A stretch of 37,050 bases of DNA. It comes from Chloroflexota bacterium (GTDB taxonomy: Bacteria > Chloroflexota > Dehalococcoidia > Dehalococcoidales > UBA2162). Positions 15,420 through 24,090 of the stretch are shown in pieces. The stretch lies in assembly GCA_016190895.1 (NCBI GenBank), contig JACPPR010000070.1, forward strand, positions 1 through 37,050, read 5' to 3'. The translations under genes were made by a program, and so were the position numbers. Below the pieces are notes generated by a model. It made no database searches and was not told the DNA's origin. It was given only the letters and a program-made list of their open reading frames with translations. Numbering within the stretch: position 1 is the first letter of the stretch; every line of letters begins with the position of its first letter.

Positions 15420-17330
15420 ATGGACAAGAAAAGTGTTTGGCTGGTGGTGAGCTGCATAATGGCGCTATTTCTGGTGGTGGCTGCCTGCGGGCCGGCAGCG
15501 GTGGAGGAAAAGAAGCAGGCGCCCGTAGCGGAAGAGGGTAAAACAACGCCAGCGGTGGTTGAGGAGAAGAAGCAAGAGGTGGTCGAGAAAGAGGCGGCAG
15601 CCGTCAAAGCCGACACGGTGAAAGTGATGCTGACCAAGATGGACGGGGCCAAGATGGAGAAAATGGTGGAAAAGCCGAAATACGGCGGCACGATGACGTG
15701 GCTCGTCAGTGACACGACTGCCGGATGGGACCAGCCCACCAACCGTTCTCCAGGCTGGCAGTCTCCGATGCAGTATTCCGTGTTGCTGGACGGAGACCCG
15801 GCCAGGGGACCGGCCGGCACCGGTGAAACTGATTGGAATCGCAGTAATTTTATGGGCTATATCGGTCTGATGAAGGGGCAATTGGCAGAAAGCTGGACGA
15901 TACCCGATGACACGACCATCATCTTTAAGATGCGCCAGGAGGTCCACTTCGCCCTTGACCAGAGTAATGCGGCTAGCCGGCTGGTCGGCGGCCGGGAGGT
16001 CACCGCCAAGGATGTCTCCTACAGCATAAAGCGGGTCTGGGATTCCCCGGCTGGCTATCATTCTATTAACCAACCGAGTGAGAGGTTACAAGGGATAACC
16101 GCCCTTGACAAGTACACCGTCGAGATGAAACTCCTGCCGAATCAACACGGGATACACCTGCTTCAAACTGCCGGCCGCATAGCTATCGTTGCCCATGAGG
16201 TAGTGGAGAAATACGGAGACTTGAAGGATTGGCGGAATTCTGTCGGCTCAGGACCGGTAATGCTGAAGGATTACGTTCCTGGCAGCAGTATGACTTTTAT
16301 CAGGAATCCCAACTATTTCGAGATGGACCCCTGGTTCCCGGAGAACCGCTTGCCCTATGTAGATGGCGTGCGGAGGCTGGTAATACCGGACAGGTCTACT
16401 CAGTTAGCAGCATTTCGTACTGCTAAGATTGACTATATGGACAGTCTTACATGGGAAGAATCAGGACAGTTCCAGAAGAGCTACCCACAGATTTTGCAAA
16501 GGAAGGAGTCGGGGAGCCACATATTGCTGACTGGCCGGATGGACAAGCCGGAGCTACCCTGGGGTCCCCAGGAAGACCCGAAAGCCTTGAAGGTCAGACG
16601 GGCGCTGAACATGGCAATAAACAAACAGGCGATAGTTGACAACTATTATGGCGGTAACGCCGAGCTATTTTCTGCTCCGTGGCCGGATATCCCGGAGTAT
16701 GCGGGCGTTTTCCGCCCTCTTAATACCTATTCCCAGGATGTCCAGGAGCTGTTTCAGTATAAGCCTGAGAAGGCAAAGCAGCTTTTGAAGGAAGCCGGCT
16801 ATCCTGATGGCTTTAAAGCCAGCGTGGTAATGGAAGCAACAGACGTAGATTTCTTTTCTATACTCAAAGACGACCTGGCTAAAGTCGGTGTCGAACTGGT
16901 GTTTGATGTGAAAGCCCCGGCGGTGTATTCCAGTATCAAGGCAGACAGGTCTTTCTCCGAGATGACTAGGGGGTGGAGCGGATTGTCCGGCATGCCCTGG
17001 AAGTTCCACGAGTTGCGAGTCGAGAGTAGCTGGACCGACAGCTACTTCGAGCACCCTGTTGCCCGGACAGCCTTTAACGAGACTATGAAGGTGCTGGGCA
17101 AGGACGATGCCAGGCTGCGTGAAATCTTCGCCAGCGTCAACGATGTCTATCTTGAGTCGGCTCAACATGTCTGGACGCCCAGGCCATGGGTTTACAATGC
17201 CTGGTGGCCGTGGGTGAAGCGTTTTGAGGCTGGAATGGAAACAGGTGTCTATCGCAATAGTACCGACCCCCAGGCTTTCAATAACCAGGTCTGGATAGAT
17301 ACGGCGCTGAAGAAGCAAATGGGCTACTAA
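15420..17330 (+). CDS. Family-5 ABC transporter solute-binding lipoprotein (SBP2)
   Basis: A 636-residue binding protein with signal peptide and lipobox (Cys23 in VVAACGPAA). A long charged linker rich in VEEKK repeats (about 27-85) precedes the family-5 domain (KYGGTMTWLVSD). Motifs include IRNPNYFEMDP, LPYVDGVRRLVIPDRSTQLAAFRTAKID, VRRALNMAIN and YKPEKAKQLLKEAGYPDGFKAS. It is the most divergent of the five in its middle and C-terminal parts (PELPWGPQEDP insert, FEHPVARTAF), so a different ligand is plausible. It lies 75 bases after selenoprotein copy 1 and 110 bases before copy 2. The ribosome-binding site is GGAGGAGGGG. Confidence 0.9.
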   Translation: MDKKSVWLVVSCIMALFLVVAACGPAAVEEKKQAPVAEEGKTTPAVVEEKKQEVVEKEAAAVKADTVKVMLTKMDGAKMEKMVEKPKYGGTMTWLVSDTTAGWDQPTNRSPGWQSPMQYSVLLDGDPARGPAGTGETDWNRSNFMGYIGLMKGQLAESWTIPDDTTIIFKMRQEVHFALDQSNAASRLVGGREVTAKDVSYSIKRVWDSPAGYHSINQPSERLQGITALDKYTVEMKLLPNQHGIHLLQTAGRIAIVAHEVVEKYGDLKDWRNSVGSGPVMLKDYVPGSSMTFIRNPNYFEMDPWFPENRLPYVDGVRRLVIPDRSTQLAAFRTAKIDYMDSLTWEESGQFQKSYPQILQRKESGSHILLTGRMDKPELPWGPQEDPKALKVRRALNMAINKQAIVDNYYGGNAELFSAPWPDIPEYAGVFRPLNTYSQDVQELFQYKPEKAKQLLKEAGYPDGFKASVVMEATDVDFFSILKDDLAKVGVELVFDVKAPAVYSSIKADRSFSEMTRGWSGLSGMPWKFHELRVESSWTDSYFEHPVARTAFNETMKVLGKDDARLREIFASVNDVYLESAQHVWTPRPWVYNAWWPWVKRFEAGMETGVYRNSTDPQAFNNQVWIDTALKKQMGY

Positions 17331-17440
17331 GCCTGACATATCAGTTCGGGATAAAAAGGGGGCGAAATATGAGAATATGAGGACCACAGTTGATAAATCC
17401 GGGATGATGGAAATGGAAACAAACAGAAGGAGAGTAAAAA

Positions 17441-19192
17441 ATGGCAGAGAAAGATAGGGTCTATAAGTGTCTTAGTCCGGTTGCCTTTATGGAGCCGGTG
17501 GAGACGTTCCCCCTGGCGCCACGGCTTGATACCCTCGATGGCAAAACTATTCATTTGAGTATCACCGGTGAGCCGGATACCAACATCGCCCTTGAGAAGC
17601 GGTTGAAGAGCGATTTCCCTGACGTAAACTGGACGGTATCTAAGTCATATACGCCTGCTCCGGTCGAATTAACTGAAGAGGAGATGAAAACTACCGACGG
17701 CCTGATTCAAACGGTGTGCTGGTGAAGCGGGGCCGTCTGGAGGCAGTTGCCTTACATAGCCAAGCTCGAGAAGGCCGGCATCCCCACAGTCACCGTTGAT
17801 TTTGACGACCAGAGACATATGATTAAGGAGTGGGCGCTAATGCAGGGGGTACCTAACATAAGGACCGTACATGAAGGGCGGATACTGCCCGGGCCGGTCG
17901 AGATTGAGAATTGGATAGAGCCTCTCCTGGAAGCGCTAACCAAACCACTGACAGAAGACGAGAAGAAAGGCGGTAAGTGGCAGCCGTCCAATCAGCAGAG
18001 GATACTATTTGAAGGGACTCTCGATGAAGCTCAGACTTTCTACCAGCAGACGCAATATCTTCCCTCACCGGTAAATGCTCCTATCTGCGTCTACACGGAC
18101 GGATATCCGATAATAATCCCCACCGAAGAAAAGGTGCGGGAGATGTTGACCGGCACCAGCCACAAGCCGGACGAAGTGATAAGTTACCAACATGATGTCG
18201 GATTGGAGGCCGGGCTAAGACGAGAGAGCCATAAGAAGGGTGAGACGGTGCAGTTCCAGCCCTCGATTTGGCGGACAGCCACCGTAGAGAAAGTAGCCAT
18301 AAATGCCGTTATGGCCGGGTGTAAGCCGGAGCACCTGCCCATCGTGCTGGCCATGGCCCAATCAGGCTGCCCCACCGGCACAACGGGCAACCAGGGACAA
18401 TTGAGCATCGTCAGCGGTCCCGTCGTCAAGGAGATAGGTATGAACAGCGGCTGCGGCCTGTTTAACTCTGGCAACCCGGCGAACGTTGCCATCGGCCGCG
18501 CCTATGACCTGATGGCGATTAACCTTGGTGGAGCGGTGCCTGGGGTAAGCCGCATGGCTAGCCAGGGAACTGCCATTAACAGGGGCGGCTTCTGCTTTGC
18601 CGAGAATGTGGAAGGGCTGCCGCCAGGCTGGAAGGGCTTGAATGAAGAGCATGGCTTTAAGAAGGATGAGAGCGTTATCATGGTCATGAGCGCCGCCGCA
18701 ATACGGAGCCAGGGCTTTCCTCCGGGGACACACCGGGCGTTTCAGAAAAGCGGACACGGGGGTATGGCCAGAGGACTCGGTGTCAAGGGCATCCCCGGCC
18801 CTCACAACTGGCTGGCGTATCTCCTGCCCATCATCACGCCTTATGCTGAGACTGGGCGAGTTCTTGTCATGATTCCCGAACTGGCTCACCGCCTCTATGA
18901 GTACGGCTTCAAGTCTAAACAGGAGGTCTATGAGTGGTTTTGGAAGGCGACCTTTGAGCCAGTAGGCCAGTTCAGGCTTCGCTCCGGTCCTGACTTAACC
19001 ACCAATGGCTGGATGGGGATAGAAAAAACCTCAGGGAAACACTGGAAAGAACTGCCCGACGATTACATGGTACCGACCAAAGGGGATGAACCCTTCGCCA
19101 ACTGCATAATTGTTGGCGGTGGCGAGGAAGAGCACTGCGAGATAATCGACGGCGGCCGCGGCACAGCCTACAGCATAGACGCCTGGCGGTAA
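17441..19192 (+). CDS. UGSC-like selenoprotein, copy 2 (in-frame TGA = Sec95)
   Basis: A 583-residue frame with one TGA at 17723-17725 (codon 95; TVCW-U-SGAVWRQLPYIAKLEKAGIP), ending in TAA. Sequence on both sides of the TGA is conserved with the other copies, including the residues between the TGA and the first possible downstream start. Cys93 lies two residues before Sec95, giving a Cys-x-Sec pair that could form a selenenylsulfide. The C-terminal domain keeps VAINAVMAGCKPEHLPIVLAM, KEIGMNSGCG and SGHGGMARGLGVKGIPGPHN. AAGGAG precedes the ATG. It is paired with SBP2 and is the last plus-strand gene of the array; a strong inverted repeat follows its stop. Confidence 0.9.
17741..17752 (+). 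promoter_or_regulatory. SECIS-like hairpin of copy 2
   Basis: Stem AGGCA (17741-17745) pairs with TGCCT (17748-17752) around a GT loop at 17746-17747. The stem begins 15 bases after the TGA, and the loop lies 21-22 bases after it. One further G-T closing pair extends the stem. Confidence 0.65.
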
Positions 19193-19219
19193 AGTCAGTC
19201 TTCTATCCAGGTCTGTATT

Positions 19220-19271
19220 TTGCCAGACCGGCGGGTTCACCCCTTGAGAAATAATCTCGCCGGTCTGGCAA
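19220..19271. terminator. Strong hairpin after selenoprotein copy 2
   Basis: A perfect 14-base inverted repeat, TTGCCAGACCGGCG (19220-19233) and its complement (19258-19271), has a 24-base loop and begins 28 bases after the copy 2 stop. It probably ends plus-strand transcription or protects the 3' end. There is no clear T-run, so classic intrinsic termination is uncertain. Confidence 0.5.
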
Positions 19272-19397
19272 GACTACGTTTGACTGAAAGATTAAACCGA
19301 GCGTGGCGAAGAACGGAGCGGGTTTCCCTTGATTTCGCCAATGAGCATATTTAATCGGTCGAGGAGGCGTTGGAGGTGTGTCAGCATTAGGTGTCCG

Positions 19398-19425
19398 GTA
19401 GAGACACGGTATGCCGTGTCTCTAC
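19398..19425. repeat. REP-like palindrome
   Basis: A 12-base stem GTAGAGACACGG/CCGTGTCTCTAC with a four-base loop. Units of this type (GTAGAGAC...GTCTCTAC) are dispersed in multiple copies in many bacterial genomes; that is recollection, and copy number here cannot be tested. Confidence 0.5.
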
Positions 19426-19495
19426 AATGCAAACGGGTCGTAATCGGGATGACTACTTATTCGCTTTAGTTTTCAGGATGGCAGGTAAACTGGTG

Positions 19496-19517
19496 GCACA
19501 GGCGTCCCCGCCTGTGC
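19496..19517. repeat. Second short palindrome
   Basis: Arms GCACAGGCG (19496-19504) and CGCCTGTGC (19509-19517) enclose a TCCC loop. It lies between the convergent operons and is of REP type. Confidence 0.45.
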
Positions 19518-19623
19518 GTCCCTCAACTTTCTTCTTGCCATCTTGATTGCGAATTGGAATTAGTATTTTCATACTTCGCGGTGCCCCGATCGCATCGGAG
19601 CACGGAGGCTTTCTATGAAATAA

Positions 19624-19662
19624 GGTTTAGGAGAGAGCTAGTCGATAGCTCTCTCCTAAACC
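19624..19662 (-). terminator. Terminator of the minus-strand array
   Basis: A perfect 17-base-pair stem (19624-19640 with 19646-19662) with a 5-base loop. Read on the minus strand, it starts 24 bases after the stop of the 90-residue gene and is followed by TTATTT. Together these fit a rho-independent terminator for the long minus-strand gene set. Confidence 0.7.
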
Positions 19663-19686
19663 GCCAGGTCAAGTTTTCGGGCTATA

Positions 19687-19959
19687 TTACCAGGTTATGT
19701 AGACGTTATGAGCGCCTTCGCCTGTGCCGCCGGCGTAGCCCTTCATGCCCTGTGCTTTGAAGTAAGCCTCTACATTCTTGGCTATCTGCTCCGATTCGGC
19801 ATGCCAGTAGTGCCAGATAGTCGGCCGGCCGTGGGCTTCACGGCGTAGGTCGACATTATCGGTGACACCGACCGTCCAGACATTGATGCGCCTGCCACCC
19901 ACGATTTTCTCGATAGCCGCCTTGATTTCCCCTTCTTTTGTCCCTGTTTCTAATGCCAT
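19687..19959 (-). CDS. Small conserved-looking protein at the end of the array (90 aa)
   Basis: A 90-residue protein starting at ATG 19959, which is preceded by GAGGAGG; the frame extends upstream but without a good ribosome-binding site. It has no signal peptide or membrane segment. The sequence alternates helix and strand: GEIKAAIEKIVGG, RINVWTVGVTDNVDLRREAHGRP, then a His/Trp-rich TIWHYWHAESEQIAKNVEAYFKAQG, and a glycine-rich end GYAGGTGEGAHNVYITW. I do not recognise the family. It lies 88 bases after selenoprotein copy 3 on the same strand and just before a strong terminator, so it is probably the last gene of that transcription unit and part of the same system. Its size and the helix after the WHYWH segment would fit a small binding or accessory protein, but no function can be assigned. 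Confidence 0.65.
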   Translation of the reverse strand: MALETGTKEGEIKAAIEKIVGGRRINVWTVGVTDNVDLRREAHGRPTIWHYWHAESEQIAKNVEAYFKAQGMKGYAGGTGEGAHNVYITW

Positions 19960-20047
19960 TTGAGTGTTCCTCCTCTTTCCTTTTTTTATTATCAGGCAAC
20001 CGACCTTCATCGTATATTGATGCTACCAGACCGATACAACCGATATC

Positions 20048-21844
20048 TTACCGCCAGGCGTCTATGCTATATGCCTGGCCATGTCCGCCGCTAAATCTGA
20101 GAGATGCCGTTTCCTGGCAATCGGCGATGAGTATGCAGTAATCCCAGGGGCCGTACCCTCCGGCCGGCACCATGTAATCATCGGACAACTCCTTCCAGTG
20201 CTTGCCGGATGTCCTTTCTATGCCCATCCAGCCATTGGTATGTTCATCAGGCGTGCCGCGCATGCGGTATTCTCCTAGCGGTTCAAAGCTCTTCTTCCAT
20301 ATCCACTCGTATATCTCGTCTTTCGTCTTGAAGCCATAATCATAAAGGTCTTGCGCCATCTGGGGGACCAGGACCAGGGTAAAACCTCCCTCTCTGCAAG
20401 CCCAGATGCCTCTGGTGAGAAATTCAAGATAGTTATGCGGTCCAACGATTCCTTTGACATCGAGGTATCTGGCGATGGCGCCGTGACCTGTCCTCTGGAG
20501 TGAGCGATATACCCCCGGCATATGTTCCTGGCCGAGCCCCCATGCGCCCGGATGGGCGGTCATGATAATGCTCTCATCCTTCCTGAAGCCCATCTCCTCA
20601 TTTAAGCCTTGCCAGCCGACCGGCAACTTCTCCGCACACTCGGCAAAGATAAAGCCGCGGCTGGTAACAGCATTCCCAAGGCCAGTCGTTACCGTAGTTA
20701 CGCTTTCCTTGTAGCCGCCCAGATTGCGCCAGAGAAGAGCGCCGACACGGCCAAGAGTCATATTGGCCCGATTACACGGGTCGAACATGCCGTAGCTGAC
20801 ATTCATTCCGATTTCCTTATAGATGGGACCGCTGACAATATAGGCAGCGCCGCCACGACCACCTCCCCCGCTACCGGGGTCTGATTCAGCAATCGCCAGT
20901 ACCACGGGGAAGTACTCCGGCTTGCAGCCAGCCATCACAGCATTGACCGCCACCTGTTCCACCGTAGCTACCCTGCCTATGGGCATAAACCTCACCGGCT
21001 CGCCTTTTTTGAATGTAATTCTCTTACCCAATGGCATGAATTTATCCGTCTTTCTGGGCATTCTGGACATCCCTGCCGTTTCCTCTACATCGCGCTGGAG
21101 GGTGATTAGTTCATCCGGCTTATGGCTGGTGTGCTTTAGCATCTCCGCTACCCGTTCCTCGGTGGGGATTATTATCGGCAGACCGTCAGTGTATTTCGAG
21201 AAAGGAGCGCCAAGTAACCCGGGAAGACTCTCTGTCTGCTGGTAAAATTCCTGGGCTTCATCGAGGGTGCCCTCGAAAAGTATTCTCGGTTCCTTGGGCG
21301 CGAAGCGGCCACTCTCTCTTTCTTTTTCGGTCAATGGCCGTGTCAAGCCATCAAGCAAGAGCGGCATGACTTTATCGGCTTCTTCTACCCCTCCGGGAGA
21401 GCTACGTGAAGCTTCCACATATCGCAGCTCGGGGACGCCCCATAGTACAGAGTCATGCTCGATCTTTCGAATCTCCTCGTTATAGGTAAGGAGCACGGTT
21501 GGGATTCCGGACTGCTCCAGGTCAGCTAAGTAAGGCAACTGCCTGTTTACAGCGCCATGTCACCAGCAGACCCCCAGTATCACTGCGTCAGTGGTCTTCC
21601 TCTCTTCTTCCGTTAGTTGGACCGGAGTAGGCGTATATCCCTTCTTCATCGTCCAGTTGGTGTCGGGAAAGTCACCCTTCAATCGCTTCTCTAATGGGAC
21701 CCAGATATCCATCTCGCCACAGATGCTGAGATGGACAGTCTTGCCCTTCAGGGTATCCAGCCTGGTTGCCAGAGGAAACTGTTCCACCGGCTCCTGGATG
21801 CCCCCAGGATTGAGACACTTGTAAACCCTATCTTTTTCTGCCAT
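20048..21844 (-). CDS. UGSC-like selenoprotein, copy 3 (in-frame TGA = Sec95)
   Basis: A 598-residue minus-strand frame with one TGA at 21562-21560 (codon 95; GVCW-U-HGAVNRQLPYLADLEQSGIP). Cys93 gives a Cys-x-Sec pair as in copy 2; His96 replaces Ser/Thr found elsewhere. The N-terminal strand is HLSICGEMD. The C-terminal domain has an insert around TDKFMPLGKRITFKKGEP and keeps VAVNAVMAGCKPEYFPVVLAI, KEIGMNVSYG, TGHGAIARYLDVKGIVGPHN and GKHWKELSDDYMVP. It ends at TAA. AAAAGGAG precedes the ATG. It is the most divergent copy. Its own partner binding protein survives only as the C-terminal scar at 21911-22039. Confidence 0.88.
21533..21544 (-). promoter_or_regulatory. SECIS-like hairpin of copy 3
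   Basis: On the minus strand AGGCA (21544-21540) pairs with TGCCT (21537-21533) around a GT loop, 15 bases after the TGA. A lower GTA/TAC stem with a three-base bulge (AAC) can be added. Confidence 0.6.
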
Positions 21845-21910
21845 GTTTTCTCTCCTTTTATTATTTGAGTGACCCGCAATTATTATTTCAGCCTTGTAGG
21901 GTATCCGTGT

Positions 21911-22039
21911 CTAGTATCCCATGGACTTCCTCAGTTCCCGGTCAATCCAGATATATTGGTTCGGGAAGCCAGCAAAAGGCCCCTTGATGTTTGCCCCGTT
22001 GTAGTTCTTGAGCCAGGGCCACCAGAATGAGTAGTTGGG
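21911..22039 (-). pseudogene. C-terminal scar of a family-5 solute-binding protein
   Basis: The minus-strand frame encodes 42 residues ending WWPWLKNYNGANIKG...YIWIDRELRKSMGY-stop, clearly the last 40 residues of the SBPs in this window (compare WWPWVKNYSGE...WIDQELKKSMGY). A stop codon precedes it in frame, and no start or upstream SBP sequence remains. It sits exactly where a binding-protein gene would precede selenoprotein copy 3, so a third minus-strand module has lost almost all of its SBP. Confidence 0.85.
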
Positions 22040-22200
22040 CTAACGCCGTTGTGTTCCTGCTTCTCCGACCTCACGGAGGGAAAGGAATCCTCCTAAACCT
22101 TCAAGAGCAAAGAATGAACTTCTTTCCCCCCTCTCGATTTGCCTCGGATTACTCTCCGCCTGGCAAAAGAACTCAGACCTGGATAATGAGCCGGGCTGAC

Positions 22201-23970
22201 TTATCTCCAGGCGTCGATGTTGTAGGCCTGGCCGCGACCGCCCATTTGCTGGCTTACCTCCTCATCCCCACCGGCGACAATGATACAGCTCTCATTGGGG
22301 TCGTCTATAACCGGCACCATATAATTATCAGGCAGTTCTTTCCAATGCTTCCCCGATGTTTTCTCGATTCCCATCCAGCCGTTGGTTTCGACATCAGGCC
22401 CCGAGCGGAGCTTGAACTTTTCTACCGGTTCGAAGCTTTGTTTGTAGAGCCATTCGTATATCTCGTCCTTGGACTTGAAGCCGTATTCATACAAGTGTTT
22501 GGCCATCTCGGGGACCATGACGAATGTCCAGCCGTGCTCTCGCTGGGAAAAGAGTCCGGGGAGGATGTATTCCAACCAGTTGTGCGGACCGGGCACGCCT
22601 TTTACCCCAAGACGTCTGGCCATACCCCCGTGACCGCTCTTCTGCAGCGCCCGGTAGCCTCCAGGGCGGAAGCCCTGATGCTGTATGCCTCCCGCATTCA
22701 TAATCATAACAACGCTTTCGTCTTTCTTGTAGCCAAACTCTTCGTTCACACCTCTCCAGCCCGGAGGTAGCGCATCTGCATTCTCAGCAAAACAGGTACC
22801 GGCTCTGGCAAAGGGGCTGTTGAGGCTAGCCATTCGATTTACCCCGGGAATAGACCCGCCGAGGTTACGCGCTATAAGCTCAAAAGCGCGGCCAATGGTC
22901 GAATTCGCCGGATTACACGGGCCGAACATGCCGCAGCCAACGTTCATCCCTATCTCTTTGACAACCGGGCCGCTGACGCATATCGCCTGGCCCAGGTTAT
23001 GGGTAGTGCCGATAGAGCAACCTGATTCGGCGATAGCCAATACCACGGGCAGGTGCTCAGGTTTACAGCCGGCCATGACGGCATTAACCGCCACCTGTTC
23101 CACGGTAGCCATCCTGTTGGTGGGGCTGAACAACACCGGCTCACCCTTCTTTCTGGTCATTGTTCGTGTGTTGCTTCTGCCCAGTACCCTGGCTTCGGTG
23201 CTCGGCGCCTGTCTATCAGCCTGTAGAGCTATTATCTCGTCCGGTTTGTGACTGGTGCCGGTGAGTATCTCCCGCACCCGTTCCTCGGTGGGCACGATTA
23301 TCGGGAAACCATCCGTATAGACGGAGAGGGGCGCATTTACTGGCGAAGGAATAAACTCCGTCTGCTGGTAAAACGCCTGGGCTTCTTCAAGAGTGCCTTC
23401 GAAAAGGATTCTCTGTTGATTCGGGGGCTGCCACTGGCCGCTTTCCTTCTCCTCATCAGTTAAGGGACGGGTCAATGCGTCCATCATTGACTCGAAGAAA
23501 GTGTCGACATCCTCCGGTCCCGGCAGCGTCCGCGAGGCATGTATCGAGCGTATCTTGGGGACGCCCTGTAACAATGCCCATTCCTTAATCATGTGCCGCT
23601 GGTCTTCGAGGTCAATCAGTACCGAGGGGATACCGGATTTCTCAAGCTTGGCTATGTAAGGCAACTGCCTCCACACCGCCCCGCTTCACCAGGCTACTCC
23701 CAGCACCACACCATCCGTAGTTTTCATCTCCTCCGGCGATAGTTGGATGGGAGTGGTATCGTAGGTCTTTTTTACCGTCCAGTTAACATCGGGATAGTCG
23801 CTCTTTAACTGTTTCTCTAAAGGTATAGTGATATCCGGCTCGCCACAGATGCTGAAATGGATAGTTTTGCCATTAAGCGTATCGAGGCGTGGGGCCAGGG
23901 GGAAGGTCTCTACCGACTCCTGAATGCCGACCGGATTGAGACATTTATACACTGTATCTTTCTTTGCCAT
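22201..23970 (-). CDS. UGSC-like selenoprotein, copy 4 (in-frame TGA = Sec95)
   Basis: A 589-residue minus-strand frame with one TGA at 23688-23686 (codon 95; GVAW-U-SGAVWRQLPYIAKLEKSGIP), ending in TAA. ATG 23970 is chosen because AAGGAG precedes it and it aligns exactly with the start of the other copies; the frame extends eight codons further upstream. Motifs: HFSICGEPDITIPLEKQL, PKIRSIHASRTLPGP, VAVNAVMAGCKPEHLPVVLAI, KEIGMNVGCG, SGHGGMARRLGVKGVPGPHN and GKHWKELPDNYMVP. Residue 93 is Ala, so there is no Cys-x-Sec pair. It follows SBP3 by 120 bases and is most similar to copy 5. Confidence 0.9.
23659..23670 (-). promoter_or_regulatory. SECIS-like hairpin of copy 4
   Basis: AGGCA/TGCCT stem with a GT loop, 15 bases after the TGA on the minus strand. 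It can be extended below a single bulged base by TGTG/TACA. Confidence 0.65.
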
Positions 23971-24090
23971 TCGATTCTCCTTAAACTTAGTCATTTTGCT
24001 TACTTACTCTAATTAGCTCTATCTTCCGAGACTCCTCCTTTCACACCATTCAATCTCACTTGGTTACAACCAGTTTCTACCCTGTCAAGC

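Noticed and set aside
17441-17725. The five 94-residue frames (13593-13877, 17441-17725, 21560-21844, 23686-23970, 32486-32770) as separate small proteins
   Set aside because: Each stops at a TGA in the same frame as the downstream conserved coding region, at identical length, with conserved residues directly after the TGA. They are the N-termini of selenoproteins.
17723-17725. Reassignment of TGA to Trp genome-wide
   Set aside because: Other genes in the window, such as the response regulator ending at 11255, end normally at TGA. Only one TGA, always at codon 95, is read through in the selenoproteins.
19220-19662. CRISPR array
   Set aside because: The repeats in this gap are different palindromes, not a regularly spaced direct repeat, and no cas gene is present.
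22027-22770. Long plus-strand frames opposite the minus-strand selenoproteins and SBPs (also 24145-24711, 31295-31825, 32955-33470)
   Set aside because: They are antisense shadows of conserved genes with no domain signals or ribosome-binding sites.
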